Of a stretch of DNA of 64,000 nucleotides, positions 50,087 through 59,214 are shown in pieces; the first letter of the stretch is position 1, and each line of letters begins with the position of its first letter. The position numbers were made by a program, and so were the translations under genes. The notes under the pieces are model-generated. The model searched no databases and was not told where the DNA came from. It was given only the letters and a program-made list of their open reading frames with translations. The stretch comes from Alphaproteobacteria bacterium (GTDB lineage Bacteria > Pseudomonadota > Alphaproteobacteria > Caulobacterales > Caulobacteraceae): positions 62,001 to 126,000 of the forward strand of contig JAHKAM010000028.1 of the NCBI GenBank assembly GCA_018826515.1. The letters run 5' to 3'.

Positions 50087-50455
50087 CTAGTCGGCAGCGT
50101 CGAGAAGCCTGTCAATGATCGGCAACGACCGCAGCTGGGGCTTCCATTCGCCGCTCTCCCAACGACCGAAGGTACCTTCATCCACCCCGACGATTTCAGC
50201 GGCCCGCTTGATCGACAAACCCTGTCGTCTTCGTTGGGCCAACAAGCTGCTGCCCAGCGTGAGAGGTTCGGCCCACGGCTCGTAGCCGAGGTAGCGAATG
50301 ATCGCGGGATACTGGTGGACGTATGGCTGGCGCATGTCCTGCTCCCACCACATCCACGTCTTCGGATCGACGCCGACAGCGGCAGCGGCGTCGATCTGCC
50401 GATGACCGAGCACCTGCCGGCGCACCATGAGGTGCCGGCCAAGACTCGCGTCCAT
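50087..50455 (-). CDS. double-HTH protein at the right end of the island
   Basis: 122 residues if started at the ATG complementary to 50453-50455. Two related HTH units occur: LGRHLMVRRQVLGHRQIDAA and VGVDPKTWMWWEQDMRQPYV, then SLLAQRRRQGLSIKRAAEIV and GVDEGTFGRWESGEWKPQLR, separated by IIRYLGYEPW. Such proteins are common next to recombinases. The frame stays open past the attachment site into comM. In an excised circle it would be continuous with the integrase frame (see findings). Confidence 0.75.
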   Translation of the reverse strand: MDASLGRHLMVRRQVLGHRQIDAAAAVGVDPKTWMWWEQDMRQPYVHQYPAIIRYLGYEPWAEPLTLGSSLLAQRRRQGLSIKRAAEIVGVDEGTFGRWESGEWKPQLRSLPIIDRLLDAAD

Positions 50456-50512
50456 CTCGAGAACAACCTCCTTGCGCTGCGCGGCGAGGCTCCGGGAAAT
50501 GCCCGGTAGCAA

Positions 50513-50528
50513 GAAGGCAACACGGCCA
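50513..50528 (+). repeat. right terminal inverted repeat / half attachment site
   Basis: GAAGGCAACACGGCCA, the exact reverse complement of 17132-17147, followed by the TG core and then comM. Confidence 0.9.
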
Positions 50529-50530
50529 TG

Positions 50531-51077
50531 CCGCTGCGGCCTCGGCGGGGGCGGCAAGGGGGCGTGCGGCAAGGCCCCGCGCTGCCAGCGCGACTACCAG
50601 AACCGCATCTCCGGCCCGATGTTCGACCGCATCGACCTGACGGTGGAGACGCCGCCGGTCACCGCCGCCGACATGGCCCTGCCGCCGCCCGCCGAGGGCA
50701 CGGCCGAGGCCTCGGCCCGGGTGTTCGCCGCCCGGGCCATGCAGGAAGACCGGCTGCGCGCCGCCGGCATCGACCCGGACACGGCCCGCGACCAGGCCGT
50801 CAACGCCCGCGCCTCGGGCGAGACGCTGGACCGGTTCGCGCGACCCGACGAGGCCGGGCGCGCGCTGCTGCTGCGGGCGGGCGAGGCCGGAGGCCTCACC
50901 GCACGGGGCTGGACCCGCACCCTGAGGCTGGCGCGGACCATCGCCGATCTGGATGGCTGCGACGGCGTCCTGCGCCGCCATATCGCCGAAGCCCTGGTTC
51001 ATCGCCGCTCGACGGTCGGCGCCCAGGGCGACTTTGAGCGACAGGCCGGCCACCCAGCCCGCGCGCCGGCCTTCTAG
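50531..51077 (+). pseudogene. comM: comM, 3' part
   Basis: Resumes at the last base of the interrupted Cys codon: CRCGLGGGGKGACGK, then RCQRDYQNRISGPMFDRIDL with the arginine finger region, and the C-terminal domain (PDEAGRALLLRAGEAGGLTA, LRLARTIADLDGCDGVLRRH). The frame is intact to the stop at 51075-51077. Without the island it is in phase with 16089-17131. It has no start of its own in its normal phase near the junction. Confidence 0.93.
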
Positions 51078-51092
51078 CCGTCCCTCGCGGGT

Positions 51093-51404
51093 CTAGAGGT
51101 AGGCCCGGACCGTGCGCCGGAACCGGACGGCCTTTTCCTTCGCCTGGAGCTCGGCGAGAAAGCCCGCCGCCCGCCAGGCGGAGTTTGGGGCGGCCGCGCC
51201 CGCGATGTCCGACAGCCACCAGCCGGGCGTCCGGGCGGCGGGCGGCAGCCGCGATCCGAGCCGGCGCTCTATGGCGGCGATGGAAAGAACGATCTCGGGC
51301 CCCGAATGCCGGGCCAGGACCTCATACAGGGGGCGGAAGGCCCCGCTGCTGTCAGGCAGGGGAACCGTCGTGGGTCCATCGACAGGGAACGCTGCGACTT
51401 CCAT
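51093..51404 (-). CDS. small conserved protein (DUF7662-like)
   Basis: 103 residues from the ATG complementary to 51402-51404; the open frame continues further but that part is not protein-like. The core LYEVLARHSGPEIVLSIAAI then ERRLGSRLPPAARTPGWWLS and NSAWRAAGFLAELQ is the pattern I know from short proteins with a conserved Leu-Pro, Ala-Arg and Trp-Trp. Function unknown. It is convergent with comM. Confidence 0.6.
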   Translation of the reverse strand: MEVAAFPVDGPTTVPLPDSSGAFRPLYEVLARHSGPEIVLSIAAIERRLGSRLPPAARTPGWWLSDIAGAAAPNSAWRAAGFLAELQAKEKAVRFRRTVRAYL

Positions 51405-51808
51405 TCGTTTTGGCCGCTCCAACCCGAAAGACCAGAAAAGCCGAGACGGCGCGGACGTCAACACCCTTCTGACCACGGTCGCCAATTCCCATGCGACGCC
51501 CGACACGCCATCAGCCCCTGACCGGATTTGTGCACGCCGATCCGCCGACGGGCACAACATCGCGGCTCAAACGCGAGGGCGACATGTCGCTGCGCAACAA
51601 TCGCGCCGTATCAGGACAGTGTTTCATCGAACGGCGAAAACAACTTCATACAACAGCGTCGGAACCGTCACGGTTCGGCGTCGGCCCTGTCACATCGGAC
51701 TTCTATCGAGACCGCCGGGCAGGTGGGGCGTAAGCATCGTCGCGACCGGGGCTGAACACCCAGGCGCCATCTGCCGTGAATTCCATTTGGACAGACACGG
51801 TGAAAACG
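51405..51808. other. spacer upstream of the beta-helix lipoprotein gene
   Basis: About 400 bases with no gene I can support. It should contain the promoter for the lipoprotein/TonB-receptor pair, but I see no convincing elements. Confidence 0.4.
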
Positions 51809-53320
51809 ATGACCGGCTTTCGACTGACCACCCTGCTCGCGCTCTCCGCCAGCGCCCTGACACTCGCCGCCTGCGGCTCGGCTGAAGTCGCGTCGCCCGG
51901 CGAGGGCGATTTCGGCGGCGGCACGGGCGGTGGCGGTACGCCGCCGCCGACCACCCCGCCCCCGGGAACGCCGGCCGCGGATTGCCCGTCCGGTTTCGCC
52001 AACGTCGGTCTGGTCGCCGGCGGAACGCTCCGCGCCTGCCAGCTGCCGCAACAGATCAACGGCGCCCTGACGGTGCCGCTGCGCGCCGGAACCATCTACG
52101 CCATCAGCGGCCGCACCTCGGTCGGCACCGACATGGGCGTCGATCCCGCCGCTCCGATCGCCGGCAGCACCCAGGGCATCCTGACCATCGAAGCCGGTGT
52201 CCGTCTCTTCGCCTCGGGCGGGTCGGACTATCTTCTGGTCAACCGCGGCTCGCAGCTTTTCGCTGAAGGCAACGCCACCCAGCCGATCGTCTTCACCAGC
52301 CGTCAGAACGTCGACGGCACGACCACCGAGAGCTCGCAGGGCCAGTGGGGCGGCATCGTCCTCGCGGGCCGCGCCCCGCAAGCGAACTGCCAGCTGACCG
52401 CTCCGGTGACCTGCACCGGCACCGTCGAAGGCACCAGCGCCTTCTACGGCGGCAACACCCCGGCGGACAACTCGGGTCGCCTGCGCTACGTCCAGATCAA
52501 GTTCTCCGGCTTTGAAATCTCGACCGGCAACGAACTCCAGGGTCTGACCATGGCCGGCGTCGGTTCCGGCACCACGGTCGAGTTCATTCAGGTCCACAAC
52601 AGCTCTGATGACGGCATCGAAATCTTCGGCGGCAACGTCAACCTGCGCCGCATCGTCATCACCGGCGCTGACGACGACGGCATGGACACCGACACCGGCT
52701 GGCGCGGCGGCGCCCAGTTCGGCATCGTGACCCAGCGTCCGGCGGGTTCGACCAGCCGCAGCGCCGGCTTCGAGTTCTCCTCGGCCCCGGCTTCGGTTCC
52801 GCTGGCGACCCGCTATGTTTCGCAGCCGAAGATGGCCAACTGGACCCTGGTCGGCCGCAACGCGACAACCGATGCTCACACTGTCGCCCACTTCGACTCG
52901 GGCACGGATGCCACGATCATCAACTCGGTCTTCACCAACGCCGCCGGTTCGGTTGCGGGCTGCATGGCCATCAATGATGCGGACACCGAAACCAGTGGCG
53001 TGACCTTCAACTCGGTCTTCATGTCCTGCGCCGTGTCGTACCGGCCCTCCAGCGCCGTCCGCTCTGCGGCGGCCTTCACGGCGGGCTCGAACAATACGGC
53101 TGCGGGCACCTCGACGCTGACGGCCCCGGCCGGCACGAGCCTCAGCAATCAGCTGCTGACCTTCATCAACGGCGCCAACGAAAACGCCGTGACCCCGGTC
53201 GCCGCCGCAACGACCTACTCGTTCTTCCAGAACACCTCCTACATCGGCGCCGTCCAGAACGCCGCCGACACCTGGTGGCAGGGCTGGACCTGCGGCCTCA
53301 CGGCCGGCGCGACCTGCTGA
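51809..53320 (+). CDS. secreted lipoprotein with right-handed beta-helix
   Basis: 503 residues from the ATG at 51809 (ATG 51776 and GTG 51800 are alternatives). A lipobox (LTLAAC) ends the signal peptide; a Gly/Pro/Thr linker follows. The body has repeated short beta segments (TIEAGVRLFASGGSDYLLVN, LRYVQIKFSGFEISTGNELQ, VEFIQVHNSSDDGIEIFGGN, LRRIVITGADDDGMDTDTGW), as in parallel beta-helix proteins. This type is often next to a TonB-dependent receptor, as here. Ligand unknown; surface location inferred from the lipobox. Confidence 0.85.
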   Translation: MTGFRLTTLLALSASALTLAACGSAEVASPGEGDFGGGTGGGGTPPPTTPPPGTPAADCPSGFANVGLVAGGTLRACQLPQQINGALTVPLRAGTIYAISGRTSVGTDMGVDPAAPIAGSTQGILTIEAGVRLFASGGSDYLLVNRGSQLFAEGNATQPIVFTSRQNVDGTTTESSQGQWGGIVLAGRAPQANCQLTAPVTCTGTVEGTSAFYGGNTPADNSGRLRYVQIKFSGFEISTGNELQGLTMAGVGSGTTVEFIQVHNSSDDGIEIFGGNVNLRRIVITGADDDGMDTDTGWRGGAQFGIVTQRPAGSTSRSAGFEFSSAPASVPLATRYVSQPKMANWTLVGRNATTDAHTVAHFDSGTDATIINSVFTNAAGSVAGCMAINDADTETSGVTFNSVFMSCAVSYRPSSAVRSAAAFTAGSNNTAAGTSTLTAPAGTSLSNQLLTFINGANENAVTPVAAATTYSFFQNTSYIGAVQNAADTWWQGWTCGLTAGATC

Positions 53321-53329
53321 CGACGGATG

Positions 53330-53357
53330 CGGAGGCGGCCCGCCCGGGCCGCCTCCG
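53330..53357 (+). terminator. GC-rich hairpin between lipoprotein and receptor
   Basis: GGAGGCGGCCCG (53331-53342) pairs with CGGGCCGCCTCC (53345-53356). No T-run follows, so it may lower rather than stop read-through into the receptor gene. Confidence 0.55.
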
Positions 53358-53397
53358 GCTTTCGCCCAGTCCGTTGAAATTCTTCGAGGCGCAGATC

Positions 53398-56064
53398 ATG
53401 AAGACCGTTACCCTGACCCTGAGCGGGGTCCTCCTGGCCACCAGCGCGCTGATCGCGCCCTGCATCGCCCACGCTCAAACCCCGACGGCCGCATCGCAGG
53501 CCTCCGCTCCCCAGGACCCGGCTGGCCAGGATGAAGCCGATTCCGGCAGCGAACTGGACGAAGTCATCGTCCTGGGTCGCTTTATCCCGGAGCCGAACCG
53601 TGAAAGCGCGGAGGTCGCGGCCTTCCTGACGTCCGAAGACCTCGAACGCACCGGCGACAGCAGCGCCGCCGGCGCCCTGGCCCGCGTCACCGGCCTGACC
53701 GTTGTCGAGGGGCGGTTCGTCTATGTCCGCGGCCTGGGGGAACGGTATTCCTCGGCCCTTCTGAACGGCTCTCCCCTGCCCAGCCCCGAGCCGCTCCAGC
53801 GGGTCGTGCCGCTGGACCTGTTCCCGTCCAGCATCCTGGACAGCGTCACCGTCCAGAAGTCCTATTCGGTCGATTTTCCGGGCGAGTTCGGCGGCGGGGT
53901 CATCGACCTGCGCACCGTCGATGCGCCCAATGATCCCTTCTTCTCGATGTCGACCTCCATCGGCGGCAATACCGAGACCACCGGTCAGGAGAGCCTGATC
54001 TATTTCGGATCGCGCACCGACTTCACCGGCTTTGACGACGGCACCCGCGACGTCCCGGGTGAACTGGCCATCGCCTTCAGCCAGGGCGTGCCGGTCACCA
54101 GCGGGAATTTCGGCGACCTGGAACTGGAGCGCATCGGCCATTCGCTGGTCAACTCGCCTCTGCGCCTGCTGCAGCGTGAGACCACCCCGGTGAATTTCGG
54201 CTTCGACTTCGCCGGCGGCTTCAAGTCCGACAGCAGCTTGGGAACCTTCGGCCTGATCGCCGTCGCCGGCTACAGCAACAGCTGGTCGACCCGCAACGGC
54301 GTCCAGGAAGAGGCGCAGTTCTCGGGCCCCATCCTGGTCCCCGTCACCAGCAAGGCCTATGAATCGAACCAGAACGACATCCAGCTGAACTTCCTCGGCG
54401 GGCTGTCGCTGATCACCGACAACAGCGACTATCGCTGGACCAATTTCTTCGTGCGCAACGTCACCAAGGAAGCGCGGATCAGCGTCGGCCCCGACTTCGA
54501 CGCTGGCGGCGAGATCCAGCGGACGGACTACACGGAGTGGTTCGAGCGTCAGCTGTTCTCCAGCCAGCTGTCCGGCGAGCACGAGTTCATGGACGGCGCG
54601 CTCGAGTTCGCCTGGCGCGGCGCCTATGCGCTGACGGAGCGCAACGCCCCTTATGAGACCCGCTTCGAGTACGGCGTCGACACCAACGGGAATTTCATCC
54701 ACCAGATCGGCGGCAACCGGATCTCGTTCAGCGAACTGGACGACGACATCGTCTCGGGCGGGGCCGACCTGAGCTACACCCTGCCGCTGTCGGATTATCG
54801 CGACGCCGTGTTCAGCCTCGGGGTCGCCTGGTTCGACAACAATCGAGACGCCGAGCGCCGCGATCTCCGCTTCGTTCCGGCCAGCACCCTGACGGACGAA
54901 CAGCGCCGGTCGCGCGTCGACTACCTCTACTCGGACGCCAACATCGGGCCCACGGGCATTGTCCTGTCCGAGGTGACCGGCAGCGCGGGCAGCGGCGCGG
55001 CGGCCTATTCGGCCCAGCTTGAAGTCGCGGCGGCTTATCTGCAGGTCGACGCCGAGTTCATCCCCCTGGTGCGGACCACCTTCGGCGTCCGCTATGAGGA
55101 CGGCTATCAGTCGGTCACGACCCGCGACCTGTTCGGCGGCGCCGCGCCGTTCGCCCCGACCGAGATCGAGGAACAGTATTTCCTGCCGTCGTTCACGGCG
55201 ACGTGGAATTTCGCGGAAGACCAGCAACTGCGTCTGGGGGCCTCCCAAACCATCGGCCGGCCGCAGTTCCGTGAACTGGCGCCCCAGTCCTATACGGACC
55301 CGGAAACGGATCGCGAGTTCACCGGCAACCCGTTCCTGGTCGATACGGAAATCCTGAACCTGGATGCCCGCTACGAGTGGTTCTTCGCCCGTCAGCAGTA
55401 TCTGACGGCCGGCGTCTTCTACAAGGATCTGGACCGCCCGATCGAGGCGACCATCGTCACCTCGGGCAATGCGCGCCAGCAGTCGTATCTGAACTCGCCC
55501 CAGGCGGTCATCTACGGCGCGGAAATCGAGGCCAAGAAATATTTCGAGTTCCTGGACAGCACGCCCTTCATCGCCAACAAGCGGTGGCTGGTGCAGGCCA
55601 ACTACACCTGGTCGGACTCCGAGGTGAGCGTCGAGCCGGGTGACTTCGTCCGGACCCCGGGCGGCGGCGGCACCGATGAGGACGCGACCTTCTTCATCGC
55701 GGACGGCAGCCGTCTCCAGGGCCAGTCGGAACATGTCGCCAACCTGCAACTGGGCTGGGAAGACGATACCGCGCGCTCGCAGGCGACGATCATCGTCAAC
55801 TACGTCAGCGAACGGGTCAGCGCCCGCGGCGCCGGCGGTGCGGGCAGCCGTGAGCCGGACTACATCCAGGATCCCGGCATCTTCCTCGACTTCGTCTACC
55901 GCAAGGAATTCGAGGTCGGCGGCCGCGATCTGGGCTTCTCGCTCGAACTCCGCAACCTGCTGGGCACGGACTTCGACGAGTTCCAGGAACTGGGCAACAA
56001 GATCCTGATCAACAACTACGAGCTGGGGTCCAGCGCCTCGGTCAGCCTGAGCGCACGCTTCTAG
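53398..56064 (+). CDS. TonB-dependent outer-membrane receptor
   Basis: 888 residues from the ATG at 53398. Signal peptide (LLATSALIAPCIAHAQ), then a TonB-box-like SELDEVIVLGRF. The plug domain has ESAEVAAFLTSEDLERTGDS, ALARVTGLTVVEGRFVYVRG and the SYSVDFPGEFGGGVIDLRT loop. The rest is a 22-strand barrel, ending with a C-terminal aromatic residue (SVSLSARF) as needed for outer-membrane insertion. The plug YVRGLGERYSS is typical of the large receptors paired with beta-helix lipoproteins. Ligand unknown. Confidence 0.94.
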   Translation: MKTVTLTLSGVLLATSALIAPCIAHAQTPTAASQASAPQDPAGQDEADSGSELDEVIVLGRFIPEPNRESAEVAAFLTSEDLERTGDSSAAGALARVTGLTVVEGRFVYVRGLGERYSSALLNGSPLPSPEPLQRVVPLDLFPSSILDSVTVQKSYSVDFPGEFGGGVIDLRTVDAPNDPFFSMSTSIGGNTETTGQESLIYFGSRTDFTGFDDGTRDVPGELAIAFSQGVPVTSGNFGDLELERIGHSLVNSPLRLLQRETTPVNFGFDFAGGFKSDSSLGTFGLIAVAGYSNSWSTRNGVQEEAQFSGPILVPVTSKAYESNQNDIQLNFLGGLSLITDNSDYRWTNFFVRNVTKEARISVGPDFDAGGEIQRTDYTEWFERQLFSSQLSGEHEFMDGALEFAWRGAYALTERNAPYETRFEYGVDTNGNFIHQIGGNRISFSELDDDIVSGGADLSYTLPLSDYRDAVFSLGVAWFDNNRDAERRDLRFVPASTLTDEQRRSRVDYLYSDANIGPTGIVLSEVTGSAGSGAAAYSAQLEVAAAYLQVDAEFIPLVRTTFGVRYEDGYQSVTTRDLFGGAAPFAPTEIEEQYFLPSFTATWNFAEDQQLRLGASQTIGRPQFRELAPQSYTDPETDREFTGNPFLVDTEILNLDARYEWFFARQQYLTAGVFYKDLDRPIEATIVTSGNARQQSYLNSPQAVIYGAEIEAKKYFEFLDSTPFIANKRWLVQANYTWSDSEVSVEPGDFVRTPGGGGTDEDATFFIADGSRLQGQSEHVANLQLGWEDDTARSQATIIVNYVSERVSARGAGGAGSREPDYIQDPGIFLDFVYRKEFEVGGRDLGFSLELRNLLGTDFDEFQELGNKILINNYELGSSASVSLSARF

Positions 56065-56070
56065 GCGGTT

Positions 56071-56100
56071 TCGGGAGGCGGTGTTCCAACCGCCTCCCGA
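56071..56100 (+). terminator. hairpin terminator after the receptor gene
   Basis: TCGGGAGGCGGT, loop GTTCCA, ACCGCCTCCCGA: a perfect 12-bp stem 7 bases after the stop. Confidence 0.8.
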
Positions 56101-56232
56101 CCTCTGTTCACAAGACAGATTTGCGGCGGTTCGTCCGCATGCGTTGCAATCGTCACGGCAAGTTCGCCAGGCTGTCATGACCTCGTGAAGCCCGGACACG
56201 GACGATCGGTCTAGGAAGGCCGCCGGGCCGTC

Positions 56233-57126
56233 GTGGTCTTTTGGGGCGCGCCATTGATCGGGGCCGTACGCAGTTTCGGTATTGAAGCGCGGGAAGCGCT
56301 CGCGAGACGGCCGGACCGGGTCCGGACGGCCGTGGAGCTTGCGCTCGGCCTGTTGCTGGTCGTCCAGTTGGGCCAGCTGGTGTGGATCGTCGCCGAGCCA
56401 CGGCCCTCCCTTGCGAGTCCCGCGAGCCCCGGGGCGGCGGGACAGCCTGCGGATCCGGCTGTGTTCCAGCGGTTCGACGCCTTCTTCCGCACCGGCGGCC
56501 AGAGCAGTCTGGCGGAGGCGACCGCGGCCGGAAGTTCGCAGATGCGGCTTTACGGCGTCCGGGCCGGCGGCGCCGGAGGCGGTTCGGCGATCATCGGCCT
56601 GGCGGACGGTCGACAGGTTTCGGTCGGAGTCGGGGAAGAGGTCGAGCCGGGGCTGGTGCTGCGCAGCGTGGCCCCGGATCATGTGACCCTGGCCCGCGGA
56701 ACGGCGCTGAGTCGGCTGATCTTCAGCGATGTGCCGGTCGGGGTGGCACCGCCGCCACCGCCGCCGCCGGGCCCTCAAACGGTCACGCCGGCCCCGGCGG
56801 CCGCCGCGCCCGCGACGGTCGCGCCCGCTGTGGCGAGCGGTCCGGCGGTCGATCCGGCCCGGCTGATGGCCCAGGCGGGTCTGCGGCCGCGGATGCGGGG
56901 TCTGAGAATGGACGGGTTCACGGTGTCGGGCGGCGGCGACGGCGCGGTCCTTCGGGCGGCGGGACTTCAGCCGGGCGATGTGATCCTGGCGGTGAACGGC
57001 CAGCCGCTCGACAGCGTGGAGCGGATCGCCGCCCTGCGCGGTCAGCTGGCGAACAGTTCGAGCGCCGAACTCCGCTTTGAGCGGGACGGTGCGGTGCAGA
57101 CTTCCACCATAAGGACCGGCCGATGA
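56233..57126 (+). CDS. gspC: type II secretion protein GspC (PDZ type)
   Basis: 297 residues from a GTG at 56233. One membrane anchor (VELALGLLLVVQLGQLVWIV), the homology region around MRLYGVRAGGAGGGSAIIGL and VSVGVGEEVEPGLVLRSVAP, a Pro-rich linker, and a C-terminal PDZ domain with AAGLQPGDVILAVNGQPLDS. GspC links the inner-membrane platform to the secretin. First gene of the gsp operon; overlaps gspD by ATGA. Confidence 0.9.
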   Translation: MVFWGAPLIGAVRSFGIEAREALARRPDRVRTAVELALGLLLVVQLGQLVWIVAEPRPSLASPASPGAAGQPADPAVFQRFDAFFRTGGQSSLAEATAAGSSQMRLYGVRAGGAGGGSAIIGLADGRQVSVGVGEEVEPGLVLRSVAPDHVTLARGTALSRLIFSDVPVGVAPPPPPPPGPQTVTPAPAAAAPATVAPAVASGPAVDPARLMAQAGLRPRMRGLRMDGFTVSGGGDGAVLRAAGLQPGDVILAVNGQPLDSVERIAALRGQLANSSSAELRFERDGAVQTSTIRTGR

Positions 57127-59207
57127 AGCGATCGAATATGATCGGAGCCGTCCTGGCCGCCGTTCTCGCCGTCCAGGGTCCGCTGGCGGCCGCGCCTGCG
57201 TGGGCGCAGACCGGCCAGACGCTGAACGTGCAGGGCGCCGACATCCGCGCCTTCATCCAGGACGTGGCGCGCTCGACGGGCCGGACCTTCATCGTCGATC
57301 CCGGGGTTGCGGGCACGGTGACGGTCAGCAGCGACCGGCCGCTGAGCCGGGCCCAGCTGTTCGAGGTCTTTCTCTCGACCCTGAGGGCGAACGGCCTCGT
57401 GGTGACGCCAACGGCTTCGGGGGCCTACCGGATCAGTCCGGCCCAGGGCGCGGCCCAGGGCCCGGCCACCGTCGGCAACGAACGCTTCTCGACAGAGGTC
57501 TTCCAGCTGCGCCACCTCGACGCCGCCGCGGCCGCAGAAACGATCCGGCCGCTGGTCGGGGCCCAGGGCCAGGTGCTGGCCAATCCCGGCGCCAACAGCG
57601 TGGTCGTCGCCGACTTTTCGGACAATCTGGCCCGCATCCGGGCCCTGATCGGGCGGATCGACGTGGACCGGACCGGGTTCGAGGTGGTGACGCTCCAGAA
57701 CTCCTCGGCGCGCGAGATCGCCACCGTGCTGCAGACGGTGCTGGCGCCCCCGGGCGGCCAGCCGGGGCAGGGCATGGTCAGCGTCACGCCGGTGGAAAGC
57801 TCCAATTCCATCGTCCTGCGCGGCGATCCGTCGTCTCTGGCGCGGATCCGGCCGCTGATCGAGGACCTCGACCGCCGGGCCGAGAGCGCCGACGACGTCC
57901 GGGTCGTGTTCCTGCAGCACGCCAACGCCGAAGCGCTTCTGCCTGTGTTGCAGCAGATCGTCGGACAGCAGGTGACCGCGGCCAGCGCCAACGCCGCTCC
58001 GGCCTCGGCGCGGGGCGGGGCCCCGGCGGACGCCGCCGCTTCGGCTTCGCCCGCCCCCGCTTCGGCGCCCGTTCCCGGTCAGCGCGCGACCATCGCCCGC
58101 TTCCCGGGGGCCAATGCGCTGGTGATCTCGGCCTCGGCTGATACGCAGCGGATGCTGGCCGAGGTGATCCGTCAGCTCGACCAGCGCCGCCAGCAGGTGT
58201 TGATCGAGGCCATCGTGGTCGAACTGTCCGACACCGCCGTGCGCGAGCTGGGCGTCCAGTGGCTGCTGGCCGGCGAGGACGGGGTTCCTACCGGCCTGAC
58301 AAACTATTCCGATCGCGCCACGCCGCTGGCGCCGATCGCGGGCGGCCTCGGGGCCGGCCAGCTGGACGAGGACAATCCGCTGCGCGAGCAGCTGCAGAGC
58401 CTGGCCCTGAACTCCCTGCTCGGCGCCAACGGCTTCGTCGGCGGCGGGGGCGGGAGCCTCGGCAACGGCCTGTTCGGCTTCATCATCAATGCGGCCAAGA
58501 ACGACGAAGGCTCCAACCTGTTGCAGACGCCGTCGCTGATGACGCTCGACAATGAAGAGGCGACCATCCTCGTCGGCCAGGAGGTCCCGATCACCACCGG
58601 CGAGACCCTGCTGGACGGCAATTCCAACCCCTTCCGCACGACCCAGCGTCAGGACATCGGCGTCAAGCTGATCGTTCGGCCCCAGATCAACGCCGGCGGC
58701 TCCATCACCCTGTTCCTGCGGCAGGAGGTGTCCAGCATCAACGGCGTCCTGACCAACTCGGCCAGCGATCTGGTGCTCAACAAGCGGGAGCTGGAAACCA
58801 CCCTGGTGGTCGACGACGGCGACATCGCTGTGGCCGGCGGCCTGCTGGACCAGAACGACCGTTTGTCGGTCGACGGCGTGCCCGGCCTCGCCAGTCTGCC
58901 CGTGGTCGGCGGCCTGTTTCGCTCGACCAGCCGCCAGCGCGGCCGCACCAATCTGATGGTCTTCATCCGCCCGACCATCATCCGCAGCCCCGCCGACGCC
59001 CAGGCGCTGGCCGCCGACCGCTGGGGCTATATGCGGCAGCAACAGCTCAACAACGATCCCGCGGTTGAACCCAGCCTCGACGAGATGCTGCGCGACTATA
59101 TGCGGACCCAGCCCCCCGTCGCGCCCGACCCTGTCATCACGGCGCCCGTGGGCGAGGTCATCGCCGCGCCGCTGGCCCCGGTCGCCGATCCGGCCCCGCG
59201 CGAGTGA
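57123..59207 (+). CDS. gspD: type II secretion secretin GspD
   Basis: 694 residues. Signal peptide (LAAVLAVQGPLAAAPAWAQ), N0 domain (LNVQGADIRAFIQDVARSTG), three N1-N3 domains, and the secretin core with VPITTGETLLDGNSNPFRTT and VKLIVRPQINAGGSITLFLR then GLASLPVVGGLFRSTSRQRG. A Pro/Ala tail follows. The outer-membrane channel of the type II system. Confidence 0.96.
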   Translation: MKRSNMIGAVLAAVLAVQGPLAAAPAWAQTGQTLNVQGADIRAFIQDVARSTGRTFIVDPGVAGTVTVSSDRPLSRAQLFEVFLSTLRANGLVVTPTASGAYRISPAQGAAQGPATVGNERFSTEVFQLRHLDAAAAAETIRPLVGAQGQVLANPGANSVVVADFSDNLARIRALIGRIDVDRTGFEVVTLQNSSAREIATVLQTVLAPPGGQPGQGMVSVTPVESSNSIVLRGDPSSLARIRPLIEDLDRRAESADDVRVVFLQHANAEALLPVLQQIVGQQVTAASANAAPASARGGAPADAAASASPAPASAPVPGQRATIARFPGANALVISASADTQRMLAEVIRQLDQRRQQVLIEAIVVELSDTAVRELGVQWLLAGEDGVPTGLTNYSDRATPLAPIAGGLGAGQLDEDNPLREQLQSLALNSLLGANGFVGGGGGSLGNGLFGFIINAAKNDEGSNLLQTPSLMTLDNEEATILVGQEVPITTGETLLDGNSNPFRTTQRQDIGVKLIVRPQINAGGSITLFLRQEVSSINGVLTNSASDLVLNKRELETTLVVDDGDIAVAGGLLDQNDRLSVDGVPGLASLPVVGGLFRSTSRQRGRTNLMVFIRPTIIRSPADAQALAADRWGYMRQQQLNNDPAVEPSLDEMLRDYMRTQPPVAPDPVITAPVGEVIAAPLAPVADPAPRE

Positions 59208-59214
59208 GGCGCCG

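Larger units (their letters stand above)
17132..50530. mobile_element. 33.4-kb serine-recombinase genomic island inserted in comM
   Basis: Both edges are defined by the sequence. At the left, comM ...AACCCCTG is followed by TGGCCGTGTTGCCTTC. At the right, GAAGGCAACACGGCCA is followed by TG and then CCGCTGCGGC of comM. The 16-base ends are perfect inverted repeats, and the TG is the only host sequence repeated on both sides. A TG core with symmetrical arms is what integration by a large serine recombinase leaves. The rebuilt attP would be two 16-bp inverted arms around TG. Such a recombinase is the first gene inside the left end. Confidence 0.93.

Noticed and set aside
53239..56778. 1179-residue open frame on the minus strand opposite the TonB receptor and gspC
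   Set aside because: It is a mirror frame of high-GC coding DNA. The plus strand has clear domains throughout, and the minus product is low-complexity without motifs.
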